DNA from: Acidimicrobiia bacterium | GTDB taxonomy: Bacteria; Actinomycetota; Acidimicrobiia; Acidimicrobiales; Poriferisodalaceae | DNA length: 64,000 bases | Direction: 5' to 3' | Assembly (NCBI GenBank): GCA_022820925.1 | Contig: JAJEEO010000012.1 | Coordinates: 310,001-374,000, forward strand | In this document: positions 52,867-61,794 of the stretch, piece after piece | Numbering within the stretch: position 1 is the first letter of the stretch | Layout: the number at the start of each line of letters is the position of its first letter | Notes under the pieces: model-generated | Seen by the model: the letters and a program-made list of their open reading frames with translations, nothing else | What the model was told of the DNA's origin: nothing | Databases searched by the model: none | Translations under genes and position numbers: made by a program

Positions 52867-53145
52867 TCACGGGCGATTGTCGGCCCGGCGGGCATTGCGC
52901 TGGCGCAAGCCGGCGGCTCGCAGGCGAGCCACGAGCTCGCGGCTGTCGACCGCTACGGCACCTGCGGCCAGTGCACTCTCGCGTTCAGCTTCGTCTACGT
53001 CGTAATGGTCGCCCTGAAACGCCGCCCGCCGCTTGCCGATCGAGGCAGCGAAGCGGTGCAGCTCCTCATAGCTCTCGTCGGAGACGAGGTGCGCCCAGCG
53101 TCGCCCTCGCCACGGCCAACGGGCCTCGTCGACCAGGATGGTCAC
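52867..53145 (-). CDS. DUF4031 family protein
   Basis: A 92-residue protein of an actinobacterial family with no known function. The conserved pattern is VTILVDEARWPWRGRRWAHLVSD, then ELHRFAASIG, RAAFQGDHYDV and VAVDSRELVARLRAAGL. GTG 53145 gives the family's normal start; a longer upstream reading is not conserved. It converges with the alpha/beta hydrolase gene and is divergent from the M23 peptidase gene. Confidence 0.85.
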   Translation of the reverse strand: MTILVDEARWPWRGRRWAHLVSDESYEELHRFAASIGKRRAAFQGDHYDVDEAERESALAAGAVAVDSRELVARLRAAGLRQRNARRADNRP

Positions 53146-53198
53146 GACTGCCTGGCGCTTGCTTGAGCCCGAGGCTGAGTCGCATTTCTGGAGTGCAT

Positions 53199-53204
53199 TA
53201 GAAT
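53199..53204 (+). promoter_or_regulatory. -10 box for the M23 peptidase gene (TAGAAT)
   Basis: TAGAAT lies 38 bases before GTG 53243, giving a short leader that carries GGGGGAGG as ribosome site. This is one of the few leadered genes in the window. Confidence 0.5.
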
Positions 53205-53242
53205 CGCTCCTCTTCCAGGGCGCCTGCTGGGGGAGGCGCAGC

Positions 53243-53965
53243 GTGAACTGGTTCATTCAGCGAATTCGCCGATCGGCGGGTCCGACACGGCGCGCTTTCG
53301 CGGCCGTCGCGCTGGCCTGCGCGATTGCGCTCGCCACAAGCCCGAGCGTGCATGCCACTGATCTTCCCATCGAGGTTCCGCCCGCCAACTTTCACCTGAA
53401 CGCCTGCTTTCCCGAGCCTGCGCTCCCGACGCTTCCCTACCTGGGGCCTGCCATCGAAGGCGCCCTGATCTACGACGACTGGTTGGCGACCGTCATCACT
53501 GCAGTGCAGGGCTGCGAGCCCATGCGTGTCCCGCTCTTCGGCGAGCTCCGCATGCCGCTGGCTGATCCGGTCATGACCTCCGAGTTCGGGCCTCGCTTCC
53601 ACCCGGTACGCAAGCGCTGGCTGCCCCATACGGGCATCGATCTCGTCGACCGGGAACGGCGCTGGCGGGTTGCCGTGTTGGCATCCGGCATGGGAACCGT
53701 CATCGCGGCCGGCGATTTCGCCTTGTACGGGCGCTCCGTCGTCATCGACCACGGAAACCGGGTCGCCACGGTCTATACGCATTTGAGCAGCGTCACTGTG
53801 CGCGAGGGCGACTATGTGCAAGCCGGTGAGCGAATAGGACGGCTGGGTTCGACGGGCGCGGTGACAGGGCCACACCTGCACTTCGAGTTGCGGCTGGGCG
53901 GCGCAGCCGTAGATCCGCTCGACTATGTAGCGCCATGGGCTCAGCCGTCCAACGGTCACGTATGA
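53243..53965 (+). CDS. Exported M23 (LytM/NlpD type) peptidase
   Basis: A 240-residue protein with a twin-Arg-like basic start and hydrophobic signal segment (FAAVALACAIALATSPSVHA, residues 19-38). The M23 fold occupies residues 105-230. The zinc ligands are His and Asp in PHTGIDLVD and the HxH motif GPHLHFELRLGG. The substrate is peptidoglycan cross-bridges in active members; all metal residues look present. Together with the M15 peptidase and LCP genes, it is one of the wall genes in this window. Confidence 0.92.
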   Translation: MNWFIQRIRRSAGPTRRAFAAVALACAIALATSPSVHATDLPIEVPPANFHLNACFPEPALPTLPYLGPAIEGALIYDDWLATVITAVQGCEPMRVPLFGELRMPLADPVMTSEFGPRFHPVRKRWLPHTGIDLVDRERRWRVAVLASGMGTVIAAGDFALYGRSVVIDHGNRVATVYTHLSSVTVREGDYVQAGERIGRLGSTGAVTGPHLHFELRLGGAAVDPLDYVAPWAQPSNGHV

Positions 53966-53990
53966 CGGCGGGAGTTCCGGCGCCCGCACC

Positions 53991-55202
53991 TCAGCGCGCC
54001 TGCGGTGAGTCGGAGTCGGGAGCTGCACTGGCGTTGGGGGGCGAGCTGCCGGAGTCCTCATCGGTCTCCGGTTCATCGGTGACGTGCGGCTCGTCTTCGT
54101 GGGTCTCGAACAATTCCGACTCGATGAGTTCGTGCCGCTTGATATAGGTGGACACGAAGGCTTGGATGGTTGCAGCAGCCGGAACCGCCAGCAGCGCTCC
54201 GGCTGAGCCCAGCAACGCAGCGCCCACGAGGACCGAGCCGAACGCAACAGCGGGATGGATGTTCATCGTGTGAGCGGTCACCCGGGGCGCGAGCAGGTAG
54301 TTCTCGATCTGCTGGTATGCGAGCACCACGATGAGAACCCACAAGGCGCTGATCGGCTCGTCGAGCAGCGCGATGAGCAACGGCAGCACGCCCGCCAAGT
54401 ACGTGCCGACGACCGGCACGAACTGCGACAGCACGCCCACCCACATCGCGAGCGGCAGCGGGAACGGCACGCCGATGATGGCGAAGGCGGCCCAGTGCAC
54501 CAGGAAGGCCGCGATTGCGAGCAGCGTCCTGGAGTAGATGTAGCCGCCGGTCTTGTCGATGGCCAGTTCCCAGCCGCGCATCACGGCCGCCTGGCGGGAC
54601 GGCACCAGCGCCGAGCAGACCAGTCGGCGCAGCCGCGGGCCGTCCGCGACCAGGTAGAAGGTGAACAGGGCAACGGTCAGCATCTGGATGGCGACGTTGA
54701 CCGCGGCCGAGCCGACCGATACCAGGTTGCCGGCGACGTCCCCCAGCAACGATGCCGCAGTGCCGCCTTCGGTGAACTGGGCTCGCAGATCGTCGGTGCT
54801 GAGCTGGATGCCGAACTGGTCGTCCGCCCAGCGCTCGATATCGGCCAGGTAGCCGGGCGCAGCGTCGATCAGCTTGGTGATCTGGTCGGCCAGGACCGAT
54901 GCCATAGCAGCCAGAAACCCCAAGGCCGCCGCGGCGAAGACGCAGAAGACGACTGCGGTGCCGAGCCCGCGTTTCCATCCGCGCCGAGCCAGCCAGTTGA
55001 CGGCCGGCTCCATCGCGAACGACAGGAACAGCGACACCAGCAGCACCACCAAGAGGTCGCGCAGCCGGTCGAGCAGCCACGCCGCCGTCGCCAGACTCAC
55101 GACGCCCAGCAGGGCGAGCCCGATCGCGCGCGGCACCCAACGAGGCATCCGATCGCGCTCGGGCAGCTGGAGTTCGGCCCTGCGGCGGGCTTCACTCGGC
55201 AT
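53991..55202 (-). CDS. AI-2E family transporter (DUF20 membrane protein)
   Basis: A 403-residue polytopic membrane protein of the TqsA/YdiK family, with about eight helices. Typical segments are LVVLLVSLFLSFAMEPAVNWL, LLAIAAFLVHWAAFAIIGVPFPLPLAMWVGVLSQFVPVVGTYLAGVLPLLIAL (several helices, from about residue 250) and NIHPAVAFGSVLVGAALLGSAGALLAVPAAATIQAF. Members export autoinducer-2 or act as Na+(Li+)/H+ antiporters. The C-terminal tail is acidic. ATG 55202 lies seven bases after AGGGGG and overlaps the phosphatase gene by 11 bases, so the two genes are coupled. Confidence 0.88.
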   Translation of the reverse strand: MPSEARRRAELQLPERDRMPRWVPRAIGLALLGVVSLATAAWLLDRLRDLLVVLLVSLFLSFAMEPAVNWLARRGWKRGLGTAVVFCVFAAAALGFLAAMASVLADQITKLIDAAPGYLADIERWADDQFGIQLSTDDLRAQFTEGGTAASLLGDVAGNLVSVGSAAVNVAIQMLTVALFTFYLVADGPRLRRLVCSALVPSRQAAVMRGWELAIDKTGGYIYSRTLLAIAAFLVHWAAFAIIGVPFPLPLAMWVGVLSQFVPVVGTYLAGVLPLLIALLDEPISALWVLIVVLAYQQIENYLLAPRVTAHTMNIHPAVAFGSVLVGAALLGSAGALLAVPAAATIQAFVSTYIKRHELIESELFETHEDEPHVTDEPETDEDSGSSPPNASAAPDSDSPQAR

Positions 55203-56013
55203 GGCCATCCCCCTGACGGGTGGCCATGGCGTCGACGACCGCGGCGTGGACCATGCCATTGGTGGCGATGCCATTGCGGTTGCGATACTCGGGCCGGCCG
55301 TCGACGTCGGTGAAGATTCCGCCGGCCTCCGACATGATCACCGGCATCGGAGCGAGATCCCATGTCTCGCATACCGGATCGATCATCGCCTCAGCCTGCC
55401 CGGTGGCAACCAGGAAGTAGCCGTATGCGTCGCCCCACGTGCGCATCATCGCGCCGCCGGAGCGCAACGCCTCGAATTGGGTCGGTTCGAAGGTGTTGTA
55501 GTCCGAGGTGTTGACGAGCGCTCCGCTGAGCTGCGCGTGAAGGCTCACCGAGCAGCGATGGCCGTCCAGCCAGCAGCCGGTGCCCCTCCCGGCGGCGAGC
55601 GTCTGCCCGAGCACCGGCAGGTCGATGACGCCTACCAGCGGACCGTGAGGATCCACCAGCGCCACGAGCGTGGCGTACAGGGGAACGCCTCGCACAAAGC
55701 CCCGCGTCCCATCGATGGGGTCGACGATCCATGTCCGGCCCTCTGGCCGGATCGCACCGCCCTCTTCCTCGCCGAAGATCGCGTCATCGGGAAACTGCTC
55801 ACCGATCCGGTCCCGGACGAGGCGTTCCGCCGCCCGGTCGGCTTCGGTCACCTCGGTACCGTCCCGCTTCCAGGTGACACCGAGATCGCGACGGCCGAAC
55901 CACCGCAGCGTGAGAGCTCCCGCGTCTGCGGCGATCTCGCGTGCCGCCCCGACCAGCGCTTCGGTGGCGTCCGGTGGCTCCGCTTCCGCTGGGCCGCTGG
56001 CTGGCTGGTTCAC
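55192..56013 (-). CDS. Inositol monophosphatase family protein, possibly histidinol-phosphatase (HisN)
   Basis: A 273-residue Mg-dependent phosphatase. Motifs are DGTEVTEADRAAERLVRDRI, FGEEEGGAI with the first metal Glu, WIVDPIDGTRGFVRGVPLYATLVAL with the metal Asp pair, and ETWDLAPMPVIMSEAGGIFTD. The DPIDGT-FVRGVP stretch and GDAYGYFLVATG resemble the actinobacterial HisN-type histidinol-phosphatases. No other his gene is adjacent, so inositol-1-phosphatase remains possible. GTG 56013 overlaps the antiporter stop as GTGA. Confidence 0.87.
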   Translation of the reverse strand: MNQPASGPAEAEPPDATEALVGAAREIAADAGALTLRWFGRRDLGVTWKRDGTEVTEADRAAERLVRDRIGEQFPDDAIFGEEEGGAIRPEGRTWIVDPIDGTRGFVRGVPLYATLVALVDPHGPLVGVIDLPVLGQTLAAGRGTGCWLDGHRCSVSLHAQLSGALVNTSDYNTFEPTQFEALRSGGAMMRTWGDAYGYFLVATGQAEAMIDPVCETWDLAPMPVIMSEAGGIFTDVDGRPEYRNRNGIATNGMVHAAVVDAMATRQGDGHAE

Positions 56014-57653
56014 TCGCCCCGCCCCGGGCTCTGCCACGGCAGCCGGCGAGGCCGCGGCGGCTGGTCGGACTCCGGCAGGTTCAGCGGGAAGGTGAGCACC
56101 GGCACCGGGAGCTGCCGTGCGATGCGCTCGGACGGCAGCAGCACCAAGCGGGAGGCTCCGGCCGGCGGGCGCGGGGCGAACAGGACGACGAGGTCCGCCT
56201 GGTGCTGACTGCGCGAGCGCACCACCGCACCGGTGAAGCTCTCGTTTCGCAGCGAACGGAACTCGAAGTCGACGTCTCGGCTCCCGCATCGCTCGCCAAT
56301 CTGCGCCGCGTGCGGCTCGTCTCGCTCGCCTGGCATCAGCACCACCAGCGACGAGCGCCATCGGGCCGCCTGGTCGATCAGCCATTCGGGCAGCTCCACC
56401 GGGACCGGTGCTGCCACCAGCACACGTGCGGGCAGCTCGAACTCTTCGGGGGCAGAGCCGGTGTCGTCCTCCTCGGACGACCAGTCGCGCAGGTCCCGGG
56501 CAACGAAGAGGGGCCCGATCAGCTCGAACAGCACCACGCCACCGAGCACCACGGTGGCGGCCTCAACGCCGGCATCGGAACCGACGTCGCTCAAGCGTTC
56601 CGAAGCGAGGACTGCGAGGCCGACGGCCACACCCGCCTGAGGCGTCAGGTTGACCCCCAGTCGAAACGAACGCCGCCAGCCGAGGCCGCCGGTGAGGCCG
56701 CCGGCGAGGCCGCCGACGATCTTGGCCGCCACGCGCACGACGATGTAGGCGACGCCGACCAGCCCGACCTTGGGAACATCCGACAGGTGGATGGACGCAC
56801 CGGCCAGCGCGAAGAACAGCAGGTAGAGCGGCTGCTCGATGGTCTTGATCGTCCTGAAGAGGCGCACCGAGAATGCCTGCGGCGACAATGTCGCCGCCGT
56901 GGCGCCTGCGACGAGCGCTGCCAGCGGCAGCGAGATCTCGGCGAATCCGGCAACGGTCCACGCGATCACGATGTGCACCAGCACGAACAGCAGCAGTTCA
57001 CCGGAGGTCTCGATCTGGAATCCGAGTCGCGAGATGAACCAGCCCAGGATCAGTCCCAGCACTGCGCCGCCGATGCCCAGCTGGACGAAGTTCACCAGCG
57101 CGCCGCCGATGTCGGCGGCTTCGTCCGACAGCAGCAGCGCAATCGGGAGCACCGCAGCGAATGTGGTCGTTGCGAGCGCGTCCGACACGGCATGGGTGCC
57201 CACGATGCCGGTGGGATAGCTGCCGCGGGCACGAACGGAGGTCACGATGTGCGCGATCGTCATCGGCGCGCCGGCACCGGCGAGCGCGCCGAGCACCAGC
57301 GCGACCGGACGGTCGGCGCCGAGCCTGCTCGTCACCCAGAACACAGCGACTGCGCTCAGCGCGAATTGGATGACACCTGTCGTGAGCGTCCATCTCGCAG
57401 CTCTCAGTGCCCGCACCGACACTCGCTCGCCGATCACGAACATGAGCACGGCCAGCGCTACCTCGGTGACAGGCCGCAGCGCGATCAACGACGGCTCGTC
57501 GATCAGCTGCATGAACGGCGGCCCTGACGGGCCCAGCAGCGCACCGACGATGAGGAAGGCGACCAGCTCGGGCAAGTGATGTCGCGCCAGCAGCCGGCTG
57601 GCCAGATACGCCAGCCAAGCCAGCACGGCGAACGCGACGAGCGTGTCGTTCAC
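56010..57653 (-). CDS. Cation:proton antiporter (CPA2 family)
   Basis: A 547-residue membrane protein. The first 380 residues form a sodium/hydrogen exchanger fold with about twelve helices; features include HLPELVAFLIVGALLGPSG, THAVSDALATTTFAAVLP, and LNLTPQAG-like VNLTPQAGVAVGLAVLA. The last 150 residues are a soluble tail with a nucleotide-binding, universal-stress-like look (ARVLVAAPVPVELPEWL, ADLVVLFAPRPP). The transported ion is unknown. It is the first gene of an operon with the phosphatase and the AI-2E transporter. Confidence 0.9.
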   Translation of the reverse strand: MNDTLVAFAVLAWLAYLASRLLARHHLPELVAFLIVGALLGPSGPPFMQLIDEPSLIALRPVTEVALAVLMFVIGERVSVRALRAARWTLTTGVIQFALSAVAVFWVTSRLGADRPVALVLGALAGAGAPMTIAHIVTSVRARGSYPTGIVGTHAVSDALATTTFAAVLPIALLLSDEAADIGGALVNFVQLGIGGAVLGLILGWFISRLGFQIETSGELLLFVLVHIVIAWTVAGFAEISLPLAALVAGATAATLSPQAFSVRLFRTIKTIEQPLYLLFFALAGASIHLSDVPKVGLVGVAYIVVRVAAKIVGGLAGGLTGGLGWRRSFRLGVNLTPQAGVAVGLAVLASERLSDVGSDAGVEAATVVLGGVVLFELIGPLFVARDLRDWSSEEDDTGSAPEEFELPARVLVAAPVPVELPEWLIDQAARWRSSLVVLMPGERDEPHAAQIGERCGSRDVDFEFRSLRNESFTGAVVRSRSQHQADLVVLFAPRPPAGASRLVLLPSERIARQLPVPVLTFPLNLPESDQPPRPRRLPWQSPGRGE

Positions 57654-57731
57654 TGTCGTGTCACCGCCCCGGCAGGCGCCAGAACCATGTGCTCAGGGAG
57701 TCGATCAGCTCCCAGATGACTCAGGCCCAGG

Positions 57732-58538
57732 TCAATCAGTGGCAGCCGAGACCGGCTCGAAGTTGGGGTCGCGCTGCTCCACGAAACTCTGGACGCCTTC
57801 CTTGAAGTCCGGTCGTGCGAGCGATTCCCGCATGAGCGCGTTGGACTCCTCCAGAGCGTCGCTCCGTGCCTCATCGAGCTGTCCCCACACCTGGCGCTTG
57901 ATCTGGGCCATCGACCACGGAGCGCTGAAACGACCCAGATCACGCGCGTAGCTGATTGCCTCGTCGAGCAGCTCATCGGGCGAAAAGACCCTGCTGACCA
58001 CACCCATCTCCTTGGCCTCCTCGGCCAGGAAGACGCGGCCCGACATGAGAATGTCGAGCGCATTCGACGGACCGACCACACGGGGCAGCATCCACGAGAC
58101 GCCGTGCTCGGCAATGAGGCCACGTCGCACGAATGCACTCGTGAACTTGGCCCCCTGAGCCGCGAACCGGACATCGCACATCATGGCGTGCACGAAGCCC
58201 AGCCCGGCGCATGCTCCGTTGATCGCTGCCACCACCGGCTTGGGGATGGACAGGGCGTAGTCGTGGCGCTCGTTTCGCAGGCGGGGCGGGGCCTCGTCGG
58301 ATCCTTCGCCTTGCCCGCTGCTGATTCCCTGCAGGTTGTCCATGTCGGCCCCGGCGCAGAATCCCCGGCCCGCTCCGGTCACCACGATGGCGCGGACGTC
58401 AGGATCGGCGGCAGCCCGATCGAGGGCGTCGAAGTAGCCCGTTCCCAACTCGCCAGTCCATGCGTTCAAGCGCTCGGGACGGTTCAGCGTGATGACTGCT
58501 ACGCCGTCATCGGCCTCGTACAGCACTGTGTCATTCAT
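57732..58538 (-). CDS. Enoyl-CoA hydratase/isomerase family protein
   Basis: A 268-residue crotonase-fold protein. It contains VAVITLNRPERLNAWT, the oxyanion hole in GAGRGFCAGADM and KPVVAAINGACAGLGFVHAMMCDVRFAA, and FVRRGLIAEHGVSWMLPRVVG with the candidate catalytic Glu. AAGGAGAA lies six bases before the ATG; TACTGT further up is a likely -10 box. It may hydrate or isomerise an acyl-CoA in fatty-acid or terpene breakdown. It follows the cyclophilin gene at a 42-base distance. Confidence 0.9.
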   Translation of the reverse strand: MNDTVLYEADDGVAVITLNRPERLNAWTGELGTGYFDALDRAAADPDVRAIVVTGAGRGFCAGADMDNLQGISSGQGEGSDEAPPRLRNERHDYALSIPKPVVAAINGACAGLGFVHAMMCDVRFAAQGAKFTSAFVRRGLIAEHGVSWMLPRVVGPSNALDILMSGRVFLAEEAKEMGVVSRVFSPDELLDEAISYARDLGRFSAPWSMAQIKRQVWGQLDEARSDALEESNALMRESLARPDFKEGVQSFVEQRDPNFEPVSAATD

Positions 58539-58580
58539 CCGGCTTCTCCTTGCCCGTACCGATGCGCCACAGTACTCGCA

Positions 58581-59057
58581 CTAGTTCTGAGAGACCTCTT
58601 CCACGGTGACGGTGTCCATCGTGTCGCCGACGGCGATGGCGAGGGCCACGTCCATGCCCTCAGTCACGTGACCGAACAGGTTGTACGCGGGCTGCAGCTT
58701 GGCGCGGCAGTCGTCAATGCAGATGAAGAACTGGCTGCCGTTGGTGTCCGGCCCGGCATTGGCCATCGCGACCGCGCCCAGCGTGTATTCCGCCTTCACC
58801 GGCTCGTCAGCGAAGCGGTATCCCGGGCCGCCGCGGCCTGAGCCTTCAGGGCAGCCGCCCTGGATGACGAAGTCGGGCACGACTCGATGGAAGGTGAGAC
58901 CGGTGTAGTAGCCGTCCTGGGCCAGGTTCACGAAGTTGTTCACCGTCACCGGCGCGAGCTGGGGGTCGAGGTCCATGACGATGCGGCCTTTGGACGTGTC
59001 GAGCGTGACACGCCAGATCGCATCGGTGTTGATGTTCATTGCAGGTGCAGAAGCCAT
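58581..59057 (-). CDS. Peptidyl-prolyl cis-trans isomerase, cyclophilin type
   Basis: A 158-residue protein folding helper. The motifs NFVNLAQDGYYTGLTFHRVVPDFVIQGG, the active-site Arg and Phe in TFHRV, ANAGPDTNGSQFFIC and NLFGHVTEGMDV define the family. The usual LDGRHTVFG segment is LQPAYNLFG here. It has no signal peptide, so it is cytoplasmic. The start has TAGCGT nine bases upstream; a second in-frame ATG six codons later is possible. Confidence 0.93.
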   Translation of the reverse strand: MASAPAMNINTDAIWRVTLDTSKGRIVMDLDPQLAPVTVNNFVNLAQDGYYTGLTFHRVVPDFVIQGGCPEGSGRGGPGYRFADEPVKAEYTLGAVAMANAGPDTNGSQFFICIDDCRAKLQPAYNLFGHVTEGMDVALAIAVGDTMDTVTVEEVSQN

Positions 59058-59066
59058 GAAGCGCCG

Positions 59067-59072
59067 ACGCTA
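59067..59072 (-). promoter_or_regulatory. Leaderless -10 box for the cyclophilin gene (TAGCGT)
   Basis: TAGCGT on the minus strand, nine bases before the ATG at 59057. Confidence 0.5.
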
Positions 59073-59090
59073 CCTGTAATGGCCTCCGGG

Positions 59091-59117
59091 CGAACGCCGG
59101 CGAAGCTTCGGCGTTCG
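59091..59117. terminator. Hairpin between the amidohydrolase gene and the cyclophilin promoter
   Basis: Nine-base arms CGAACGCCG and CGGCGTTCG flank a nine-base loop containing AAGCTT. It lies 34 bases after the amidohydrolase stop and upstream of the cyclophilin -10 box. No T-run follows, so if it terminates transcription it does so in the T-poor manner common in actinobacteria; an operator is also possible. Confidence 0.45.
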
Positions 59118-59150
59118 CAAGAGTCAGCCGGCGGAGCCTTGGCGCTCGCA

Positions 59151-60881
59151 CTAATCGGTGGAACGCAGCGTCTTTCCGCTGAGCGCGCCGGTGTGCTCGC
59201 CGTCGCGCATGAACACCTGCCCGTTCACCAGCGTGGCGTCATAGCCGGCGCCGCGCTGGATGTAGCGGCCCGCGCCGCCCGGGAAGTCGTACACGTACTC
59301 CGGACCCGACAGCGACAGGCCTTCGAGGTCGATGACGTTGATGTCGGCGAACCGTCCGGCCTCGAGCCGCCCCCGGTCGACCAGCCCGAACAGATCGGCG
59401 GTGTCGGAGGTGATCCGCCGGATGCCCTCGGGCAGCGAGAAGAACCCGTTGTCGCGCACCCAGTGGCTCAAGAAGAACGTGGGCTGGCTGGAGTCCATGA
59501 TCTGCCCCACGTGCGCCCCCGCGTCGGCGAGGCCCATCACGATGGAGTCGTGGCTGAGCATCCGCTCGATCGCATCGAAGTCCTGGTTCAGCACCGGCAG
59601 GCTCAGCATCACGGTGCCGTCGGAGCGATCGGTCGCCTCCAGGAACAGCTCCACCGGCGTCACCCCGGCGGCCGCGGCCTGTGCTTCGAGCGTGCCGTCG
59701 GGGCCGATCCGGTAGTTCGGGTTGACCGCATCGAGCAGGTACAGCCGGCTCAGGTCGACCAGCGAGTTCGCCATGCCGGTCGAGTTCTTGCCAGACGAAT
59801 CAGCCTTCGAGTTGGCCTCTGCCACCAAGGCCGCGCGTGTCGCAGGGTCGCGGATCGCCTCGAGGCGCCCGGCCACGTCGAGGCCGCGCAGCGATCGCCA
59901 CGTCTCGCCCGCCCGATCCCACGGTGTGCGGTGCTGGATGCCCAGCACGACGCCGATGGCACGGCAGGTGGTCTGCGGTCGCAGCTTCGCGCCCGCGGCG
60001 TTCTGCTCGGTGACGTAGCCGAGCACCAGGTCGCTCATCTCGGGCTTGCGCGCCGAATACACCAGGCCGAAGGTGCTGGGCCGGCCGCTGCGCCGCGTGA
60101 TCTCGCCGAGCACTTCGATCTCGTGGCGGCCTCCGGCGAAGTCCGGCCCGGCTGCCTCGAAGCGAGGTGCCGATTCGAACACGCCGCGGCCATGGCGGCC
60201 GAGGACGTCGCTGAAGGCGTACAGCTCGTTGTCATCGGCGAACGTGCCCGGGATCGGGCGCCCGTCGGGCGTGCGATGGAGCAGCGTGCGCGATGTCGAG
60301 AAGCCCAACGCGCCGGACCCCATCGCCTCGTCCACCAGCTCGCACATCGCTGCGATCTGGGATTCCGATGCAGGACGCTCATCGAGGCTGTCAGGTCCCA
60401 TCGTGTGCCAGCGCACCGCGACGTGGCCGACCATGCCGCCGACGTTGAGGCCCTTGGGCATGCCGTCCAGGAAAGCCAGGTACTCGCCGTAGGAACGCCA
60501 GTCCCACGGAAGGCCCTGCATCATCGACTGCTTCGGAATGTCCTCGACAGACTCCATGACCTCGGCGATGTACTCGATGTCCTCGGTCTTCACGGGAGCG
60601 AACGTGACCCCGCAGTTGCCCATCACCACTGAGGTCACCCCGTGCCAGCACGAGCTCGAGCCGATGGGGTCCCAGGCCAGCTGCGCGTCGAGGTGAGTGT
60701 GGATATCGACGAAGCCTGGCGTCACCACCTTGCCCGCGGCGTCGATCTCAGTGCGCCCGGCGTCGGGCACCTCTCCGACCATCGTGATCCGCTCGCCGTC
60801 GATGGCGACGTCGGCAACCATGGCATCGCTGCCGGTCCCGTCGACCACCAGGCCGCCTCGAATGACCGTGTCGTGCGACAT
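59151..60881 (-). CDS. N-acyl-D-amino-acid deacylase family amidohydrolase
   Basis: A 576-residue metal-dependent hydrolase. The N-terminal metal motif is VVTPGFVDIHTHLDAQLAWDP; GNCGVTFAPV follows with the metal Cys typical of D-aminoacylases. ADAGAHVGQIMDSSQPTFFLSHW near residue 460 holds the catalytic Asp, and FADINVIDLEGL closes the barrel. These enzymes hydrolyse N-acyl-D-amino acids or related amides. The substrate is unknown. GGGGAG lies eight bases before the ATG, with TAAGCT further up as a possible -10 box. Confidence 0.9.
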   Translation of the reverse strand: MSHDTVIRGGLVVDGTGSDAMVADVAIDGERITMVGEVPDAGRTEIDAAGKVVTPGFVDIHTHLDAQLAWDPIGSSSCWHGVTSVVMGNCGVTFAPVKTEDIEYIAEVMESVEDIPKQSMMQGLPWDWRSYGEYLAFLDGMPKGLNVGGMVGHVAVRWHTMGPDSLDERPASESQIAAMCELVDEAMGSGALGFSTSRTLLHRTPDGRPIPGTFADDNELYAFSDVLGRHGRGVFESAPRFEAAGPDFAGGRHEIEVLGEITRRSGRPSTFGLVYSARKPEMSDLVLGYVTEQNAAGAKLRPQTTCRAIGVVLGIQHRTPWDRAGETWRSLRGLDVAGRLEAIRDPATRAALVAEANSKADSSGKNSTGMANSLVDLSRLYLLDAVNPNYRIGPDGTLEAQAAAAGVTPVELFLEATDRSDGTVMLSLPVLNQDFDAIERMLSHDSIVMGLADAGAHVGQIMDSSQPTFFLSHWVRDNGFFSLPEGIRRITSDTADLFGLVDRGRLEAGRFADINVIDLEGLSLSGPEYVYDFPGGAGRYIQRGAGYDATLVNGQVFMRDGEHTGALSGKTLRSTD

Positions 60882-60976
60882 TGCGCGCTCCCCTGCTCGT
60901 CCCAGCCTGCGTAGCCGAGCTTAGAGCCGCGCCGGGCCGTCACGCTGTTGTCTCCCCTCTCGTGCGCTGGCTTCGG

Positions 60977-60982
60977 TACTCT
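60977..60982 (+). promoter_or_regulatory. Leaderless -10 box for the lipoprotein gene (TACTCT)
   Basis: TACTCT followed by seven bases and ATG 60990. Confidence 0.55.
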
Positions 60983-60989
60983 GCATTGG

Positions 60990-61733
60990 ATGCCGACTCC
61001 CCACCGGAGCGTGACTGGAAGGGCGACTGCCGTGCACCAACTCGACTCCCGTCTCGGAATCACTGCCGCGCGTTGGCGTGTGGTGGCCGCAGCCGCGGCC
61101 GTTGCGCTGCTGGTCAGCGCCTGCGGTCTGCTGAGCGACGACGAAACGGACGCGACGACGACCACTGCCGCTGCAGACGGGGCCATGACCGAGACCGAGG
61201 CCGACTCCCCCACCGTGGTCACTGCCGCGCCGACGACGACTGAGGCCGGTGACGCGATGGCAGAAGACGAGCCTGACGGTCCTGACGTGACGGTCGAGTC
61301 GAAGCTCTCAACGGCCGGATTGGGACCGGTGCAGATCGGCCACTCCCTCGATGACGCCCGCACTGCCGCTGGAGCGCTGCTGATCGCCGTGCCCGGGGGC
61401 AGCGACGCGTGCCGCTACTACACGGTTCAGAACGGTCCCGAGGGCGTTCGCTTCCTGGCCGTCAACGCCGAGATCGTCCGTGTCGACATCGAAGCCGGGC
61501 CGATCACGACGATCTCGGGTTACGGCATCGGATCCACCCGGAGCGAGATCATCGAGGCTTTCGGCGACAGAATCGAGGACGGACCCGGGCTTTCGGCGAT
61601 CCAGTACGTGCCGGTCGACGCCCCTGACATCGACAAGCGTGTGGTGTGGGAAGTGGACGAGGCCGGCGCTGTGATCTCCTTGCGGGCGGGGCGGCTTCCC
61701 CACATCGAACCGCGGGTGGCCTGCACCGGCTAG
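60990..61733 (+). CDS. Lipoprotein of unknown function
   Basis: A 247-residue exported protein. The N-terminal 30 residues are basic and polar, then a hydrophobic stretch ends in the lipobox LLVSAC with the lipid-modified Cys45. A Thr/Ala/Glu-rich linker (to about residue 105) leads to a C-terminal domain with LSTAGLGPVQIGHSLDDARTAAG, a CRYYTV segment and YGIGSTRSEIIEAFGDRIED. Such domains occur in actinobacterial surface lipoproteins; the function is unknown. It is convergent with the M20 gene. Confidence 0.78.
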   Translation: MPTPHRSVTGRATAVHQLDSRLGITAARWRVVAAAAAVALLVSACGLLSDDETDATTTTAAADGAMTETEADSPTVVTAAPTTTEAGDAMAEDEPDGPDVTVESKLSTAGLGPVQIGHSLDDARTAAGALLIAVPGGSDACRYYTVQNGPEGVRFLAVNAEIVRVDIEAGPITTISGYGIGSTRSEIIEAFGDRIEDGPGLSAIQYVPVDAPDIDKRVVWEVDEAGAVISLRAGRLPHIEPRVACTG

Positions 61734-61794
61734 ACGCGACAGGTCACAACAAGCTGACTGAGACTGTTCGGGCTGAAGCCAGCCGGTTGACGGC

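Noticed and set aside
55192..56385. Longer 397-residue version of the inositol monophosphatase protein
   Set aside because: The added N-terminus is a shadow of the antiporter gene; GTG 56013 in a GTGA overlap fits the family.
61745..61765. A further AAGCTGACTGAG sequence resembling the HxlR half-site
   Set aside because: Only a single partial match, with no palindrome and no linked promoter; most likely chance.
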